Assembly (NCBI GenBank): GCA_025354795.1
Contig: JANXMF010000076.1
Coordinates: 1 to 43,308, forward strand
Direction: 5' to 3'
Source: Pseudobdellovibrionaceae bacterium
GTDB lineage: Bacteria; Bdellovibrionota; Bdellovibrionia; Bdellovibrionales; UBA1609
DNA: 43,308 nt
Positions 1 through 8,828 of the stretch are shown here, in pieces. The position numbers and the translations under genes were made by a program. Under the pieces are notes generated by a model. That model saw only the letters and a program-made list of their open reading frames with translations, was not told the DNA's origin and did not search any database. Position 1 is the first letter of the stretch. The number at the start of each line of letters is the position of its first letter.

Positions 1-1999
1 TCTTGCTGGCCATAAGATGGGTAACCAGAGCGTGAAGCAAGCGATCACGAGTCACTTTGCTTCCGCCCAATTCGTAAAGTAGCGCGACCTTTAGCGTGTC
101 CCGCGTACTCACCGGATGACCGGCCAAATTCCTTTCGAGCAAGGTCGCGGCCTCTGAAAATTCAGCCGAGGCTTCGAGCTCAGCTGCCAACTCGTCTTTC
201 TTGCCTAATTTTTTAAGAATCGCGATGAGCGTTTTTTGATCCCCCAGCTTAACCGCCAAAACCTTGGCGTTGGCGCAGGACTGCGGCAATAGCACATTGG
301 CTTCGCAATCTTCCGCAAACACCGTTAGCGCTTCAGGTTTGTTGCCCAACTGAGTGGCCGCTTCAAAGCGCGCCGAAGTTTCCACTTTGCGGATAGCCGC
401 TAGTTCTTCCCAGTGCTCTTGAGTGTCGCGCACCCAGCCCGCATAACGGGGGTCCGCGGTCCACAGATGCGCCTGCTTTTGCACCGCCGCGAAGTCCTTC
501 TTATTGGCCAATATATCCAGGGCTAAATGCTCACTCTGGATGGACCATTTGTCAGGCGCGCCGCTCTTAGGCAGTAGCGCAAGTTCAACGAAAATCGGCA
601 ACGCCTTGGCACTGTCTTCGTTTTGATAGTGAGCAAAGCCAATCTGGTAGAGTCCTTCGCGCGTTTGCGCGGACGTCTGCGTGAACGTTTGCAGGGCGGT
701 CATCTCCTCGATTACCACTTTTAGATCGCGGCTAGTCTGCGCCAGCGAGGCCCGGATCTTGCGCAAACGCACTTCTTCGGCTTGACGCTTGGCTTGAACG
801 TCTTCCGCAATCCAGATTTTGAGTTGATCGATTTTCTCGGCGCTCTCGGAAGTGGCGGCGATCCAACCATCAATCATCTGCCCGCGTTCATTGCGGGTCG
901 GATAAAGCGCGAGATAAAGCATCACGGCCTTTTTAAAGTGCGCGATACTCTTTGGACTGCTGACACGCTCGCCATCGAGCTGCACCGTCAAGCGGCGCAA
1001 GATTTTTTCACTGTCGAGATCGCCAGCGTCGCCCTTGTCATGAAGGTCCATGGCGCCGTCAATATCCGTGGCAAACTTATCCCAATCGCGAAAGCCGTAG
1101 TCCTCTTCCATTAATCGCACGTAAGACTTCAAGCTCGGAGATTTGCGATTCACCACATCAAGTATATAAACGCCGGCATGGCGATTGCCGTGGGAGAAAT
1201 AGGAGCCCGACAACTCCCCGATCAGCACCGGCCGCTTCAGTTTGCCGCTTAATTTTTCAATTTGATCAAGCGAATCCTTGCCGTCATCCGGCTGCCCGCC
1301 TAAAAATCCGATCAAGTCGCGAAGGGCTTCCTCACGAATCTGACCCTTTGAATCCCAAAGCGCTTGGTTCATTTCCTGAATCGCATCCTTGGCATGCTCT
1401 TGGCGCTGGAAAACCCAGGCGAGGCGATAGTGAATATAGGAACAAACATCTTGATTCGAGCAGAGAGTCAGCGCTCTTTTATAATATCCCTCGGCTTCCT
1501 TAAGCTCCCCGGCTCCGCCGCGATTTTCCAAAACCTCAGCAAGGCGTAACGCCGACTCACGCTGGACTTCCGGCATGCTGACCTCGCTCGCTAAGTCTTT
1601 CCAAATACTTTCGGCGGTTTGATTCTCGCCCAAGTCAGCATAAAGACGCGCGAGCTGAAATTGAATCTTGCCGCGGGCATTTCCACTCGGCTTGCGAAAT
1701 TGGCCTTTCAGCCCCGTGAGTGAATCTTGGTAGAGCTGTACCGCGCGTCGTCGCGCGGTCTTAGTTCGGGCTATGGTTTGCGCACTCGGCGTGGGCTCAC
1801 TGGAGAGAGTCAGGGCCTCGTTAATGAACGCGTCGGCAAGCTTTAATGTCAGTTGAGGACGGCTGGAGTCGCGGGTACCAACGCTGTTGAGCAAACCCTC
1901 CACATCGCGAATATAGGCGGCGTTGTTCGCGAGCGCGGCACGTGCTGGTGGTAGACAAAATAAGATATAAGCCAGTGGAATGAAAAAACGTTTTGTCAT
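1..1999 (-). CDS. Secreted TPR-type repeat protein, C-terminus runs off the window edge
   Basis: Missing from the ORF track because it is open at the window edge. The minus strand from ATG at 1999 reads MTKRFFIPLAYILFCLPPARAALANNAAYIRDVEGLLNSVG... (signal peptide), then repeated helical TPR-like segments (e.g. GKIQFQLARLYADLGENQTAESIWKDLASE, AEGYYKRALTLCSNQDVCSYIHYRLAWVFQRQEHAKDAI) with no stop seen to base 1. Overlaps the upstream gene stop by 4 nt. Confidence 0.85.
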   Translation of the reverse strand, partial: MTKRFFIPLAYILFCLPPARAALANNAAYIRDVEGLLNSVGTRDSSRPQLTLKLADAFINEALTLSSEPTPSAQTIARTKTARRRAVQLYQDSLTGLKGQFRKPSGNARGKIQFQLARLYADLGENQTAESIWKDLASEVSMPEVQRESALRLAEVLENRGGAGELKEAEGYYKRALTLCSNQDVCSYIHYRLAWVFQRQEHAKDAIQEMNQALWDSKGQIREEALRDLIGFLGGQPDDGKDSLDQIEKLSGKLKRPVLIGELSGSYFSHGNRHAGVYILDVVNRKSPSLKSYVRLMEEDYGFRDWDKFATDIDGAMDLHDKGDAGDLDSEKILRRLTVQLDGERVSSPKSIAHFKKAVMLYLALYPTRNERGQMIDGWIAATSESAEKIDQLKIWIAEDVQAKRQAEEVRLRKIRASLAQTSRDLKVVIEEMTALQTFTQTSAQTREGLYQIGFAHYQNEDSAKALPIFVELALLPKSGAPDKWSIQSEHLALDILANKKDFAAVQKQAHLWTADPRYAGWVRDTQEHWEELAAIRKVETSARFEAATQLGNKPEALTVFAEDCEANVLLPQSCANAKVLAVKLGDQKTLIAILKKLGKKDELAAELEASAEFSEAATLLERNLAGHPVSTRDTLKVALLYELGGSKVTRDRLLHALVTHLMASK

Positions 2000-2523
2000 G
2001 AGCCGCCACGTGAAATCACGGCCAGTTGCACCGTGGAATAGGTTTGCGTTGGGAGCATTCCCATAAACTGGGACACCATCGTGCTGGGCAAATTACGATC
2101 AGCTTGAAGACTGATCACGCCGCTAAACTTTTGCTGCGGATGAGCGCGCTGCCACATTTCACGCAACTGTTCGAGCCGATTCATAAGCGGTGTCGGATCA
2201 AGGAGTAGCGCCTGAGTTTTCCCAACTAGTTTTTGATCCAGGTAAATTTCATCGGAAGAAATCGCCAACACCGGCGAGTCTTCGAGTTCACGCGCCGTGA
2301 CCGCCACCGGCAGAGTCACACCCTTAGTGGTCATCACCAGCTCAGGAGATGTTGAAAAGGTTTGCAGCAAGAAAATCACCAGCAGACTAAACATGTCCAC
2401 CATGGATGTTAAGGTCAGCCCGGCAATCATAATCCTTCGACGCGTGGCCTTGCGCTGCTTGCGCTTGAGCAGATGCTGATGAAAAGTTCCGACCGATAGG
2501 TTCTGCGCGCCAAGTTGTGCCAT
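1996..2523 (-). CDS. ExbD/TolR-family biopolymer transport protein (second copy)
   Basis: 175 aa, short cytoplasmic N-terminus, single TM segment (MIAGLTLTSMVDMFSLLVIFLLQTF) with the ExbD/TolR-type Asp in the TM, periplasmic C-terminal domain; in the operon with a TolQ-like gene. Confidence 0.85.
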   Translation of the reverse strand: MAQLGAQNLSVGTFHQHLLKRKQRKATRRRIMIAGLTLTSMVDMFSLLVIFLLQTFSTSPELVMTTKGVTLPVAVTARELEDSPVLAISSDEIYLDQKLVGKTQALLLDPTPLMNRLEQLREMWQRAHPQQKFSGVISLQADRNLPSTMVSQFMGMLPTQTYSTVQLAVISRGGS

Positions 2524-3039
2524 TTAGGGCCTCACCGGGACCAGCCCAAGGCTGACTATCCCTAAATCACGTAAGGTGTCCATCACCGAAACAATTTCGC
2601 CATAACTGACGCCCGCTTGGGTTGTCACCCGAGCGGCCGAGATCGCCTGACCCAGTTTCGCCTTAAGATCAGTGACTGCGCTCACCGGCAAACTACTAGC
2701 GAAGGCAGTGACCACTGCGCGCAATTTGGTAAGCCTAAGCTCGTTGCTCTCGGCCTCGACTTTGAGCACTTGATCGCGCATTCCCGCGCGCTTTAGACTG
2801 AGTTCGAGGGCTTGCGGTTTAACGTACTTGATTTCCATTTCATAGGTATTTTGCGCGTCTTTGGGTGCGTCGATGCCCACCAATTGCTTGATGTTCACGC
2901 CGCCGATTTCCATCCATACGGCCGTCATCAACAAGAAGCAAATGCACATCGAAAGCAAATCGATAAACGGCACTAGATTGATTTCCGCATCCAGACTCCG
3001 CCGTCGTCCGGAGGAAGGGCTTGGACCCGCGCTTGCCAT
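2524..3039 (-). CDS. ExbD/TolR-family biopolymer transport protein (first copy)
   Basis: 171 aa, 'LDAEINLVPFIDLLSMCICFLLMTAVW' is the classic ExbD/TolR N-terminal NLVPFIDLL motif and TM. Confidence 0.92.
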   Translation of the reverse strand: MASAGPSPSSGRRRSLDAEINLVPFIDLLSMCICFLLMTAVWMEIGGVNIKQLVGIDAPKDAQNTYEMEIKYVKPQALELSLKRAGMRDQVLKVEAESNELRLTKLRAVVTAFASSLPVSAVTDLKAKLGQAISAARVTTQAGVSYGEIVSVMDTLRDLGIVSLGLVPVRP

Positions 3040-3043
3040 ATGA

Positions 3044-3778
3044 CTACGCTTCCAGCATGGGCTCGGCCGCGATTTTGGCGCGGGCTGCCGATGTCTTCAT
3101 TCCACGCTTCAGCATGCTTTCGCCTTCCGAGAGGAAAACCAAGTCGTGATAAATCTCGGTAGTACTTTCGGTAATTTCGCCCACCAATCGATCGGTGCGA
3201 TTCTGAAAATATGCGAACGCCACCAACGCGGGAATGGCCGTGAGCAAGCCGAACGCGGTACAGTTCATGGCTTCCGAAATCCCTTTGCTTAGCATCATGG
3301 CGCGGTCGGCAGGATTGGCGCTGGCCACCGCGGCAAAGGAGTGAATCATCCCGACGATTGTTCCGAGCAGTCCAAGCAGTGTCGACACGTTACCGTACAT
3401 GGCCAAAAAGCCAGTGCGACGATCAATCCATGAAATCTCGTTGTTTAGCTTTTCGTCCATGCGCGCTTGGATCTCTTCATCGCCCGCCCCGCTGGCGCGC
3501 AGCCCACAACCAATCGCCGCAATCTTTCCCATGCTGGTGGCGTTGAACGATTTGGCGTAAGTTTCAGCGTTGCGGTACTCGCCACGCAGGATATTCGACA
3601 GTAAATATTTGCGGAAATCTCCAGGCGTCATTTTGACTTTGACGGCGAAGAAATAGGTGCGTTCCAAAATCAGGCCCAAAGTTAAAAGTGCAAAAGCCAA
3701 AATGAAGTACATAAATACTCCACCGCCCTCGAACGCGCTGATAATAAACATAGGCTTCACCGTACTCACTGGATCCAC
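3044..3778 (-). CDS. MotA/TolQ/ExbB proton channel family protein
   Basis: 'GFLAMYGNVSTLLGLLGTIVGMIHSFAAVA...ISEAMNCTAFGLLTAIPALVAFAYFQNR' is the TolQ/ExbB signature. GTG at 3778 is preceded by AAAGGGGGG; the ORF is open upstream to 3823. Confidence 0.92.
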   Translation of the reverse strand: MDPVSTVKPMFIISAFEGGGVFMYFILAFALLTLGLILERTYFFAVKVKMTPGDFRKYLLSNILRGEYRNAETYAKSFNATSMGKIAAIGCGLRASGAGDEEIQARMDEKLNNEISWIDRRTGFLAMYGNVSTLLGLLGTIVGMIHSFAAVASANPADRAMMLSKGISEAMNCTAFGLLTAIPALVAFAYFQNRTDRLVGEITESTTEIYHDLVFLSEGESMLKRGMKTSAARAKIAAEPMLEA

Positions 3779-4022
3779 GATCCCCCCTTTATAAAAAAAC
3801 CGTCGACTGCTTGCAGATAGCAAACACGTTCATTGATGCTTTCGCAGATATTCAAACCCGTCAAACTTTTTTAATGGGGTTAGCTGTGGCTATGCAGTAC
3901 AGAATCTGTGACAGAACTCGTGAGCCAGGATCGTCAATATGCTCGCAGAGATCCCGGCACGACGGATTTAATACACGACGTCATTAGGAAAGAACAGCGG
4001 CGAACGCTTTTTTTGGAAAGCG

Positions 4023-5141
4023 TTAAAATTTGCCGGAGAGCATGCGCCCGAGATTTTGCGTGCGTGCGGTCACCGGCTTGTTCAGCGTGATTTTGCGTCC
4101 AGCCGAGTTTCCGGCCGCGAAAGCCGATGAATCAATGCGCTGAGCAGCTGTGTACGTCGTCGAAAGTCGGGGATAGACGGAGGCAATGTAGCGGGAGGCT
4201 TCGCGATCACCATTGAACCTCGCCAACGCTTGGGCAATGAGGCCGGACTCTTGTTCCCCTTTGGATTCCAGGGGGGCGCGCTCTGCGGCCTTCAGTTTGG
4301 CGGCAAACCCATGCAAGACTCCCAACCAAAAAGATTTCCGTGCTACGCGCGATAACCGCGGTTCCTGCACCAGCCTTTGCGCCAGCAATTCCTTCAGTTG
4401 GCGGTGAATAAAAGAATAAACGTACTCGGCCATCAACACATTTTCGCGGCGACCAATGATTTCTATTTTGCGCTGTCGCTCAGAGGAAGCAACATCATAG
4501 GTTTCGCCTAAAATCACCTCCACAAAAAAATGGCTCACCAAAATATTAGCAATCCGCTTTTCATGGGCTCCCATTCGTCTTCTGCCGGTCGCGATTTCCA
4601 GATGCACGAACTGCGACTGATCTTTTCGCTCCAAATTGTAGCGTGCATAGATTTCGCGCACCCGGTGCATAGCCAAAACCGCCTCGTGCTCGTTGGCGGA
4701 GGCCGCAAGAGCCAATAGCTTGCGTACTTTCTCGAGCATCTTCTCGCTTAGGTCGTCCCTCCGCTGCAACCGCCAGTCGAGTTCGGTGCTTTGCAAATTG
4801 AGCGACGCTCTCGCGTATTGCTCGGGGACACCCAAACGTTGACAGGCACGCTGAAAGGCATCGCCATGGGGGCGCGCGCTCTCAGCCGTTTCTTGTTGCG
4901 CCAATTGATGCGCCATCTCATGCCTTAGGACTCCCAAGACCTGGAACCACGGATGCGCCCGCAAAAGTTTTCGCGCCAACTGAAGAGTTCCGCTTTCACT
5001 GTTCCACAGTCCCCAATATTCATCGGAATCAACAATTTCAATCACTGCCGACTCCAATTTTACTTTGTGCAAGCGCACAATGTGGCGATACTCGGCATAG
5101 AGTTCGATTACGGCTTTGCGTTCCCAGTCGTTGAAATCCAT
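4023..5141 (-). CDS. SprT-like / DUF2786 domain protein
   Basis: N-terminal metal-binding motif 'VLRHEMAHQLAQQE...HGDAFQRACQRLGVP' (SprT-like HExxH), then 'EKMLEKVRKLLALAASANEHEAVLAMHRVREIYARYNLE' typical of DUF2786. ATG at 5141 (MDFNDWERK) preferred over the longer ORF start. Confidence 0.8.
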   Translation of the reverse strand: MDFNDWERKAVIELYAEYRHIVRLHKVKLESAVIEIVDSDEYWGLWNSESGTLQLARKLLRAHPWFQVLGVLRHEMAHQLAQQETAESARPHGDAFQRACQRLGVPEQYARASLNLQSTELDWRLQRRDDLSEKMLEKVRKLLALAASANEHEAVLAMHRVREIYARYNLERKDQSQFVHLEIATGRRRMGAHEKRIANILVSHFFVEVILGETYDVASSERQRKIEIIGRRENVLMAEYVYSFIHRQLKELLAQRLVQEPRLSRVARKSFWLGVLHGFAAKLKAAERAPLESKGEQESGLIAQALARFNGDREASRYIASVYPRLSTTYTAAQRIDSSAFAAGNSAGRKITLNKPVTARTQNLGRMLSGKF

Positions 5142-5211
5142 TAGTGTCCCTTTAGTCCTTGCTGAAATTCGCGACCTTGAATATAAAGCTAAGTCCGGTC
5201 CCATCCGTATT

Positions 5212-5331
5212 ACAGCCCAGCAAAACCACGCGGTCAACGCGCGCGACGGCGGCGCCAACGATCCGCAAAACCTAACAACATTCTGTGCATTCCATCACGA
5301 TCTCGTCCATCAATTGAGATTTTTCGAATGA
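5212..5331 (+). pseudogene. C-terminal remnant of an HNH endonuclease domain
   Basis: Translation contains 'NHAVNARDGGANDPQNLTTFCAFHHDLVHQ', matching the HNH C-terminal half (H..P...GG.d.peNL.tlC..HH..vH). No upstream CxxC half; the ORF start overlaps the divergent SprT/DUF2786 gene. Confidence 0.6.
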
Positions 5332-5389
5332 AGTCATCACCAAAAATCTTCGCTCGACAGGGTCACGTCAAAGCGCCTAAGCTCAAGAT

Positions 5390-6016
5390 ATGAAGATCGT
5401 TGAAAAACATGCCCTCTGGCTGCGCCTCGTTCATTGGTTTAACGTGCCCTTAACTTTGCTTATGATTTGGAGCGGAGTGCTCATCTACTGGGCTAATGGT
5501 GTTTACCCTGGTTTTTTTCCCAAAGCATTTTATCGGACGCTAGATTTGCAACAAAAATTGGCCGAGGGTATGGCGATGCATTCTCTTATCGCGTGGCTTT
5601 TGATCGTTAATGGAATAATCTACTTGTGTTTACTTGCGGCATCCGGCCACTGGCGGGAGATTTTTCCGAACCGCAAGACTCCGGCGCAAGTTGTTCCCAC
5701 TTTGCTCGCCGATCTCGGCCTAATCGAAATGCCAAACACCGGCGACAAATTCAATGCCATGCAACGATTGGCGTACACGGGTGCCATCGGGCTTGGAGTG
5801 GTGGCGGTGCTTTCCGGTTTCGCGATTTATAAGCCGGTCCAACTAGAGTGGTTGACGGACTGTTTTGCGGGATACGAGGGCGCACGGCTCACGCATTTTA
5901 TCTGTATGTTGGGGCTCTCCGGCTTCATCGCTGTTCACCTGGTTCAGGTTGTACGGGCGGGATGGAATAACTTTCGTGCCATGGTCGCCGGCTTTGAGGT
6001 GGAAGATGAACGCTGA
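5390..6016 (+). CDS. Cytochrome b561 / Ni-hydrogenase-type b cytochrome membrane subunit
   Basis: Four-TM protein with spaced His ('WLRLVHWFNVPLTLLMIWSGVLIYW', 'MHSLIAWLLIVNGIIYL', 'LTHFICMLGLSGFIAVHLVQVVRAGWNNFRAMVAG'). Confidence 0.8.
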   Translation: MKIVEKHALWLRLVHWFNVPLTLLMIWSGVLIYWANGVYPGFFPKAFYRTLDLQQKLAEGMAMHSLIAWLLIVNGIIYLCLLAASGHWREIFPNRKTPAQVVPTLLADLGLIEMPNTGDKFNAMQRLAYTGAIGLGVVAVLSGFAIYKPVQLEWLTDCFAGYEGARLTHFICMLGLSGFIAVHLVQVVRAGWNNFRAMVAGFEVEDER

Positions 6017-6734
6017 GTTAAAACGCCGGAGCACAAAAAGTTTCGCGGTTCTGCTCCTGTTTATCATTATTTTCATCGGCACTTGGACCTGGCTCAAGCG
6101 GCAACCCGGCGTCGATGAGACGCCAAAACCGTTCCGCCAAGTTTTGGAATTAAACGGCGCAATATGGCAGGCGTTGTTTAATCCGACCCGCCTGGTGCAT
6201 TCGCCACCACCGCCTGAAAAAAAGATTCCGCGCGTGAATGGCACCCTTGGACTGAGCGAAAATATTAACCCCGAAAACTGGCGACTGGAAGTCACCGGTG
6301 ACGATGAAGACGACAACAGTCCCCACCTTAGCCTCACACTGCGGGATCTCCAGGCGCTTCCGCGCACCGATAGCAACACGCAATTGCGCTGCGTGGAAGG
6401 TTGGAGTGAAAACATGTCGTTTGCCGGCGTGAAATTTTCCGATTTCGTACAAGCCTATAAATTAAAGACCATGCCCTATGTTGGCCTTGAGACTGAAGAT
6501 GGCAACTATTATGTTTCCGTCGACATCGAAAGTATGATGCATCCGCAAACGCTGTTGGCGTATGAGATGAACGGCGCACCGTTGTTGCCAAGGAACGGGG
6601 CTCCACTGCGATTGGTGATTCCCACCAAATACGGAATTAAGAATTTAAAGCAAATCAGCCGTATCTTCTTGTCGGCGACCCGACCACCCGATTTTTGGGC
6701 GGAACGGGGTTACGACTGGTTTGCAGGATTGTAG
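6006..6734 (+). CDS. Molybdopterin-dependent (sulfite oxidase/MsrP-like) oxidoreductase
   Basis: ATG at 6006 overlaps the cytochrome b gene end. Contains 'LRCVEGWSENMSFAGVKFSDFVQ...TEDGNYYVSVDIESMMHPQTLLAYEMNGAPLLPRNGAPLRLVIPTKYGIKNLKQI', the characteristic Cys and substrate-domain pattern of the SUOX/YedY fold. Confidence 0.88.
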   Translation: MNAELKRRSTKSFAVLLLFIIIFIGTWTWLKRQPGVDETPKPFRQVLELNGAIWQALFNPTRLVHSPPPPEKKIPRVNGTLGLSENINPENWRLEVTGDDEDDNSPHLSLTLRDLQALPRTDSNTQLRCVEGWSENMSFAGVKFSDFVQAYKLKTMPYVGLETEDGNYYVSVDIESMMHPQTLLAYEMNGAPLLPRNGAPLRLVIPTKYGIKNLKQISRIFLSATRPPDFWAERGYDWFAGL

Positions 6735-6974
6735 ACCGTCCGACCAAGGACCTGAACACAGTCACCAACCGAATCCGTGCGACGACAAAGGTTGTTCCAA
6801 GAAGAAAGCGTCAGGGCCATGTATCAACGGATCGCCGAATTTAAACGCTGGTTCATTATTTCGGACTTGGTTGTGCACGGCGAGGCCCAAAAAACCAGAG
6901 AAAAATTCCATTACGTAATAGGCAAAAACCAAGACTTTTAACGCTTACAAACAAGTGACCTAAGTGCTTGAAAA

Positions 6975-7051
6975 TGGTGCGCTTGTGCAGATTTGAACTG
7001 CAGACCCCTACCATGTCAAGGTAGTACTCTAACCAACTGAGCTACAAGCGC
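6975..7051 (-). tRNA. tRNA-Val (anticodon GAC), CCA encoded
   Basis: Minus strand GCGCTTG TA GCTC AGTTGGTTA GAGT A CTACC TTGACAT GGTAG GGGTC TGCAG TTCAAAT CTGCA CAAGCGC ACCA; all four stems pair and the anticodon loop is TTGACAT. Confidence 0.95.
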
Positions 7052-7092
7052 ATCGCGAGAAGGCCCTAAGTTCGGCGAGAAAGCCGGTCTTG

Positions 7093-7731
7093 TCAACTCT
7101 GCGCAAGGCAAAAATTATCACCGTCGACCCCGCCCTGCTCGAATGTGGCAACCCATCGTGCATAAACTTCCTCTAGCGCGATCCCCTCGCCCATTCGTGC
7201 AACGGCTGCCCCAGACACACCACACGCCCTTATCAAAGCATAATCCGAAAGCGCATTACTGACATTGATCGCCAAGCCATGCGTCGTAATACCGCCCCGC
7301 AGTCGCAAGCCGAGCGCCATGATTTTACCCTGAGATGTATAGAGCCCGGGTTGGGCTTCGTCCCAACGCGCCTCGATCTGCCAGGACCGCAAACACTCAC
7401 GAGTAATTTCGACCAGTCGGCAAATCCATGAGCGCAAGTCCTCCCGCCGCAACTGAATCATCGGAAAAATCACCAGTTGACCCGGATGATGAAGCGTCGC
7501 CTGTCCTCCACGATCGAGTTGCAGCAGTGAAAATCCCAGAAGGGCCAACTCCGCCTGGGGAATCGTAAGATCTGTTCGCGCGTCACCACGCACTCCGAGG
7601 GTGACGACGGGCTCAGATTCAAAAGCCAGAATTACACCGCGCGACTCGCCCGTCGCAATCCGCCGATGCCATTGCTCTTGTGCAGCCAGCGCCGCTTGAA
7701 AAGAAACCCGCCCGAGAAAAACCTTATCCAT
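7093..7731 (-). CDS. lipB: Lipoyl(octanoyl) transferase LipB
   Basis: 'LDRGGQATLHHPGQLVIFPMIQL' (RGG..T.H.PGQL signature), 'GKIMALGLRLRGGITTHGLAINV'. Confidence 0.93.
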   Translation of the reverse strand: MDKVFLGRVSFQAALAAQEQWHRRIATGESRGVILAFESEPVVTLGVRGDARTDLTIPQAELALLGFSLLQLDRGGQATLHHPGQLVIFPMIQLRREDLRSWICRLVEITRECLRSWQIEARWDEAQPGLYTSQGKIMALGLRLRGGITTHGLAINVSNALSDYALIRACGVSGAAVARMGEGIALEEVYARWVATFEQGGVDGDNFCLAQS

Positions 7732-7856
7732 AGGGCAAGAGTCATAGCGCGCCTTCGGGCATCAGGTCCAGCGAACTGGGAGTCATGGTCTTGCGCGGTG
7801 AGATTCAAGCGCGGCAGGGAGCTTAAATCTGAACTTTAGTTTTCAGTGCTGTCAAA

Positions 7857-8795
7857 CTAGTAGAGTTCGACCCGATCGTTTTCCTGAAATCCAGACCCTG
7901 AGTGGATCACGGTGATCGCCCCATCCTTGCCGAAATAGGTGACAACTTCCACCGTACCTTTGAGGCGGCCGGGAGCGGTGCCAATGAAGCGACCCGTTTC
8001 CGGATCGTAAACATCGTCGCCCTCTTCGCTGACTTTTAAAATATCGCCAACCTGCAGTCCAGACAAGCGGCCAGCGTTGACGAACACACGCTCACCGGAG
8101 ACCATCGCCACGCGCCCTTCCCAGCTCAACTTTTCCACCGACTTTAGAATATTGGGAATCGCACCTAAAAAGGCCTTGCGGATGGCCGCGCGTATCAGTT
8201 CTGGATCTTCACTAAGCGAATTCGAAATATCTCCGCGTTGGGCGACGTGGGTGGTGGAAGCATCGGTCGTGCCCGAGCGCACTTCGTTGAGAATCTCCTT
8301 GCCATTTTTACCGGCGAAGATCCGCACCCGCACCTGTGACGACACTTGCGCCTTTTGCTGGCGAATTAGCCCCACTGTATCACCCAGGCGCTTGGCTTTG
8401 ATGCTCAACACTTTTCCTTCGACCACCGCCGCCACTCCCATGGTGGAGGCCAGGCGCGACACTTGCGCTAAGTCATATTCATTTTCTTCGGTCAGATATT
8501 TTTTGGGATCTTGCGGAAAGTCTTCGGGCGAGACAATGACGAATTGGCGAGTCTTTAGAAGCTCGCGCACCACGGTCTGGCGCGCCACTTCGGTCATCGC
8601 TTGCGCATGATCGGGGCGCTCGTCGAGAAATGGTAAAACCAAAATGCGGTGACGAGGAGCTTCCTCTTCACCACGTGCGGAATAACTGACGTCTTTGGTT
8701 TCAATCGTCGGCGTTTTGTCGGCGGCTTGGCCGGGGCCGAACAGGTGGCTGCATCCGGCCGCACTAAACAATATCAATATTAGGCTTAATCTCAT
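7857..8795 (-). CDS. Lipoprotein with CsgG/FlgT-like domains
   Basis: Lipobox 'LILFSAAGCSHL'; 'HRILVLPFLDERPDHAQAMTEVARQTVVRELLKTRQFVIVSPEDF' resembles CsgG/TolB-N-like proteins; C-terminus 'GRLSGLQVGDILKVSEEGDDVYDPETGRFIGTAPGRLKGTVEVVTYFGKDGAITVIHSGSGFQENDRVEL' resembles the FlgT C-terminal domain. Confidence 0.7.
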   Translation of the reverse strand: MRLSLILILFSAAGCSHLFGPGQAADKTPTIETKDVSYSARGEEEAPRHRILVLPFLDERPDHAQAMTEVARQTVVRELLKTRQFVIVSPEDFPQDPKKYLTEENEYDLAQVSRLASTMGVAAVVEGKVLSIKAKRLGDTVGLIRQQKAQVSSQVRVRIFAGKNGKEILNEVRSGTTDASTTHVAQRGDISNSLSEDPELIRAAIRKAFLGAIPNILKSVEKLSWEGRVAMVSGERVFVNAGRLSGLQVGDILKVSEEGDDVYDPETGRFIGTAPGRLKGTVEVVTYFGKDGAITVIHSGSGFQENDRVELY

Positions 8796-8828
8796 GTCTT
8801 TTAGTTTATGCGAAAATCCGCCAAGGAA

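Noticed and set aside
4003-4024. 8-bp inverted repeat AACGCTTT...AAAGCGTT at the 3' end of the SprT/DUF2786 gene
   Set aside because: Considered as a terminator, but there is no T-tract on the minus strand and it overlaps the stop codon; too weak to call.
5843-6415. 190-aa minus ORF opposite the cytochrome b / oxidoreductase genes
   Set aside because: Antisense to two well-supported genes; no recognisable motifs, composition like reverse-strand codon shadow.
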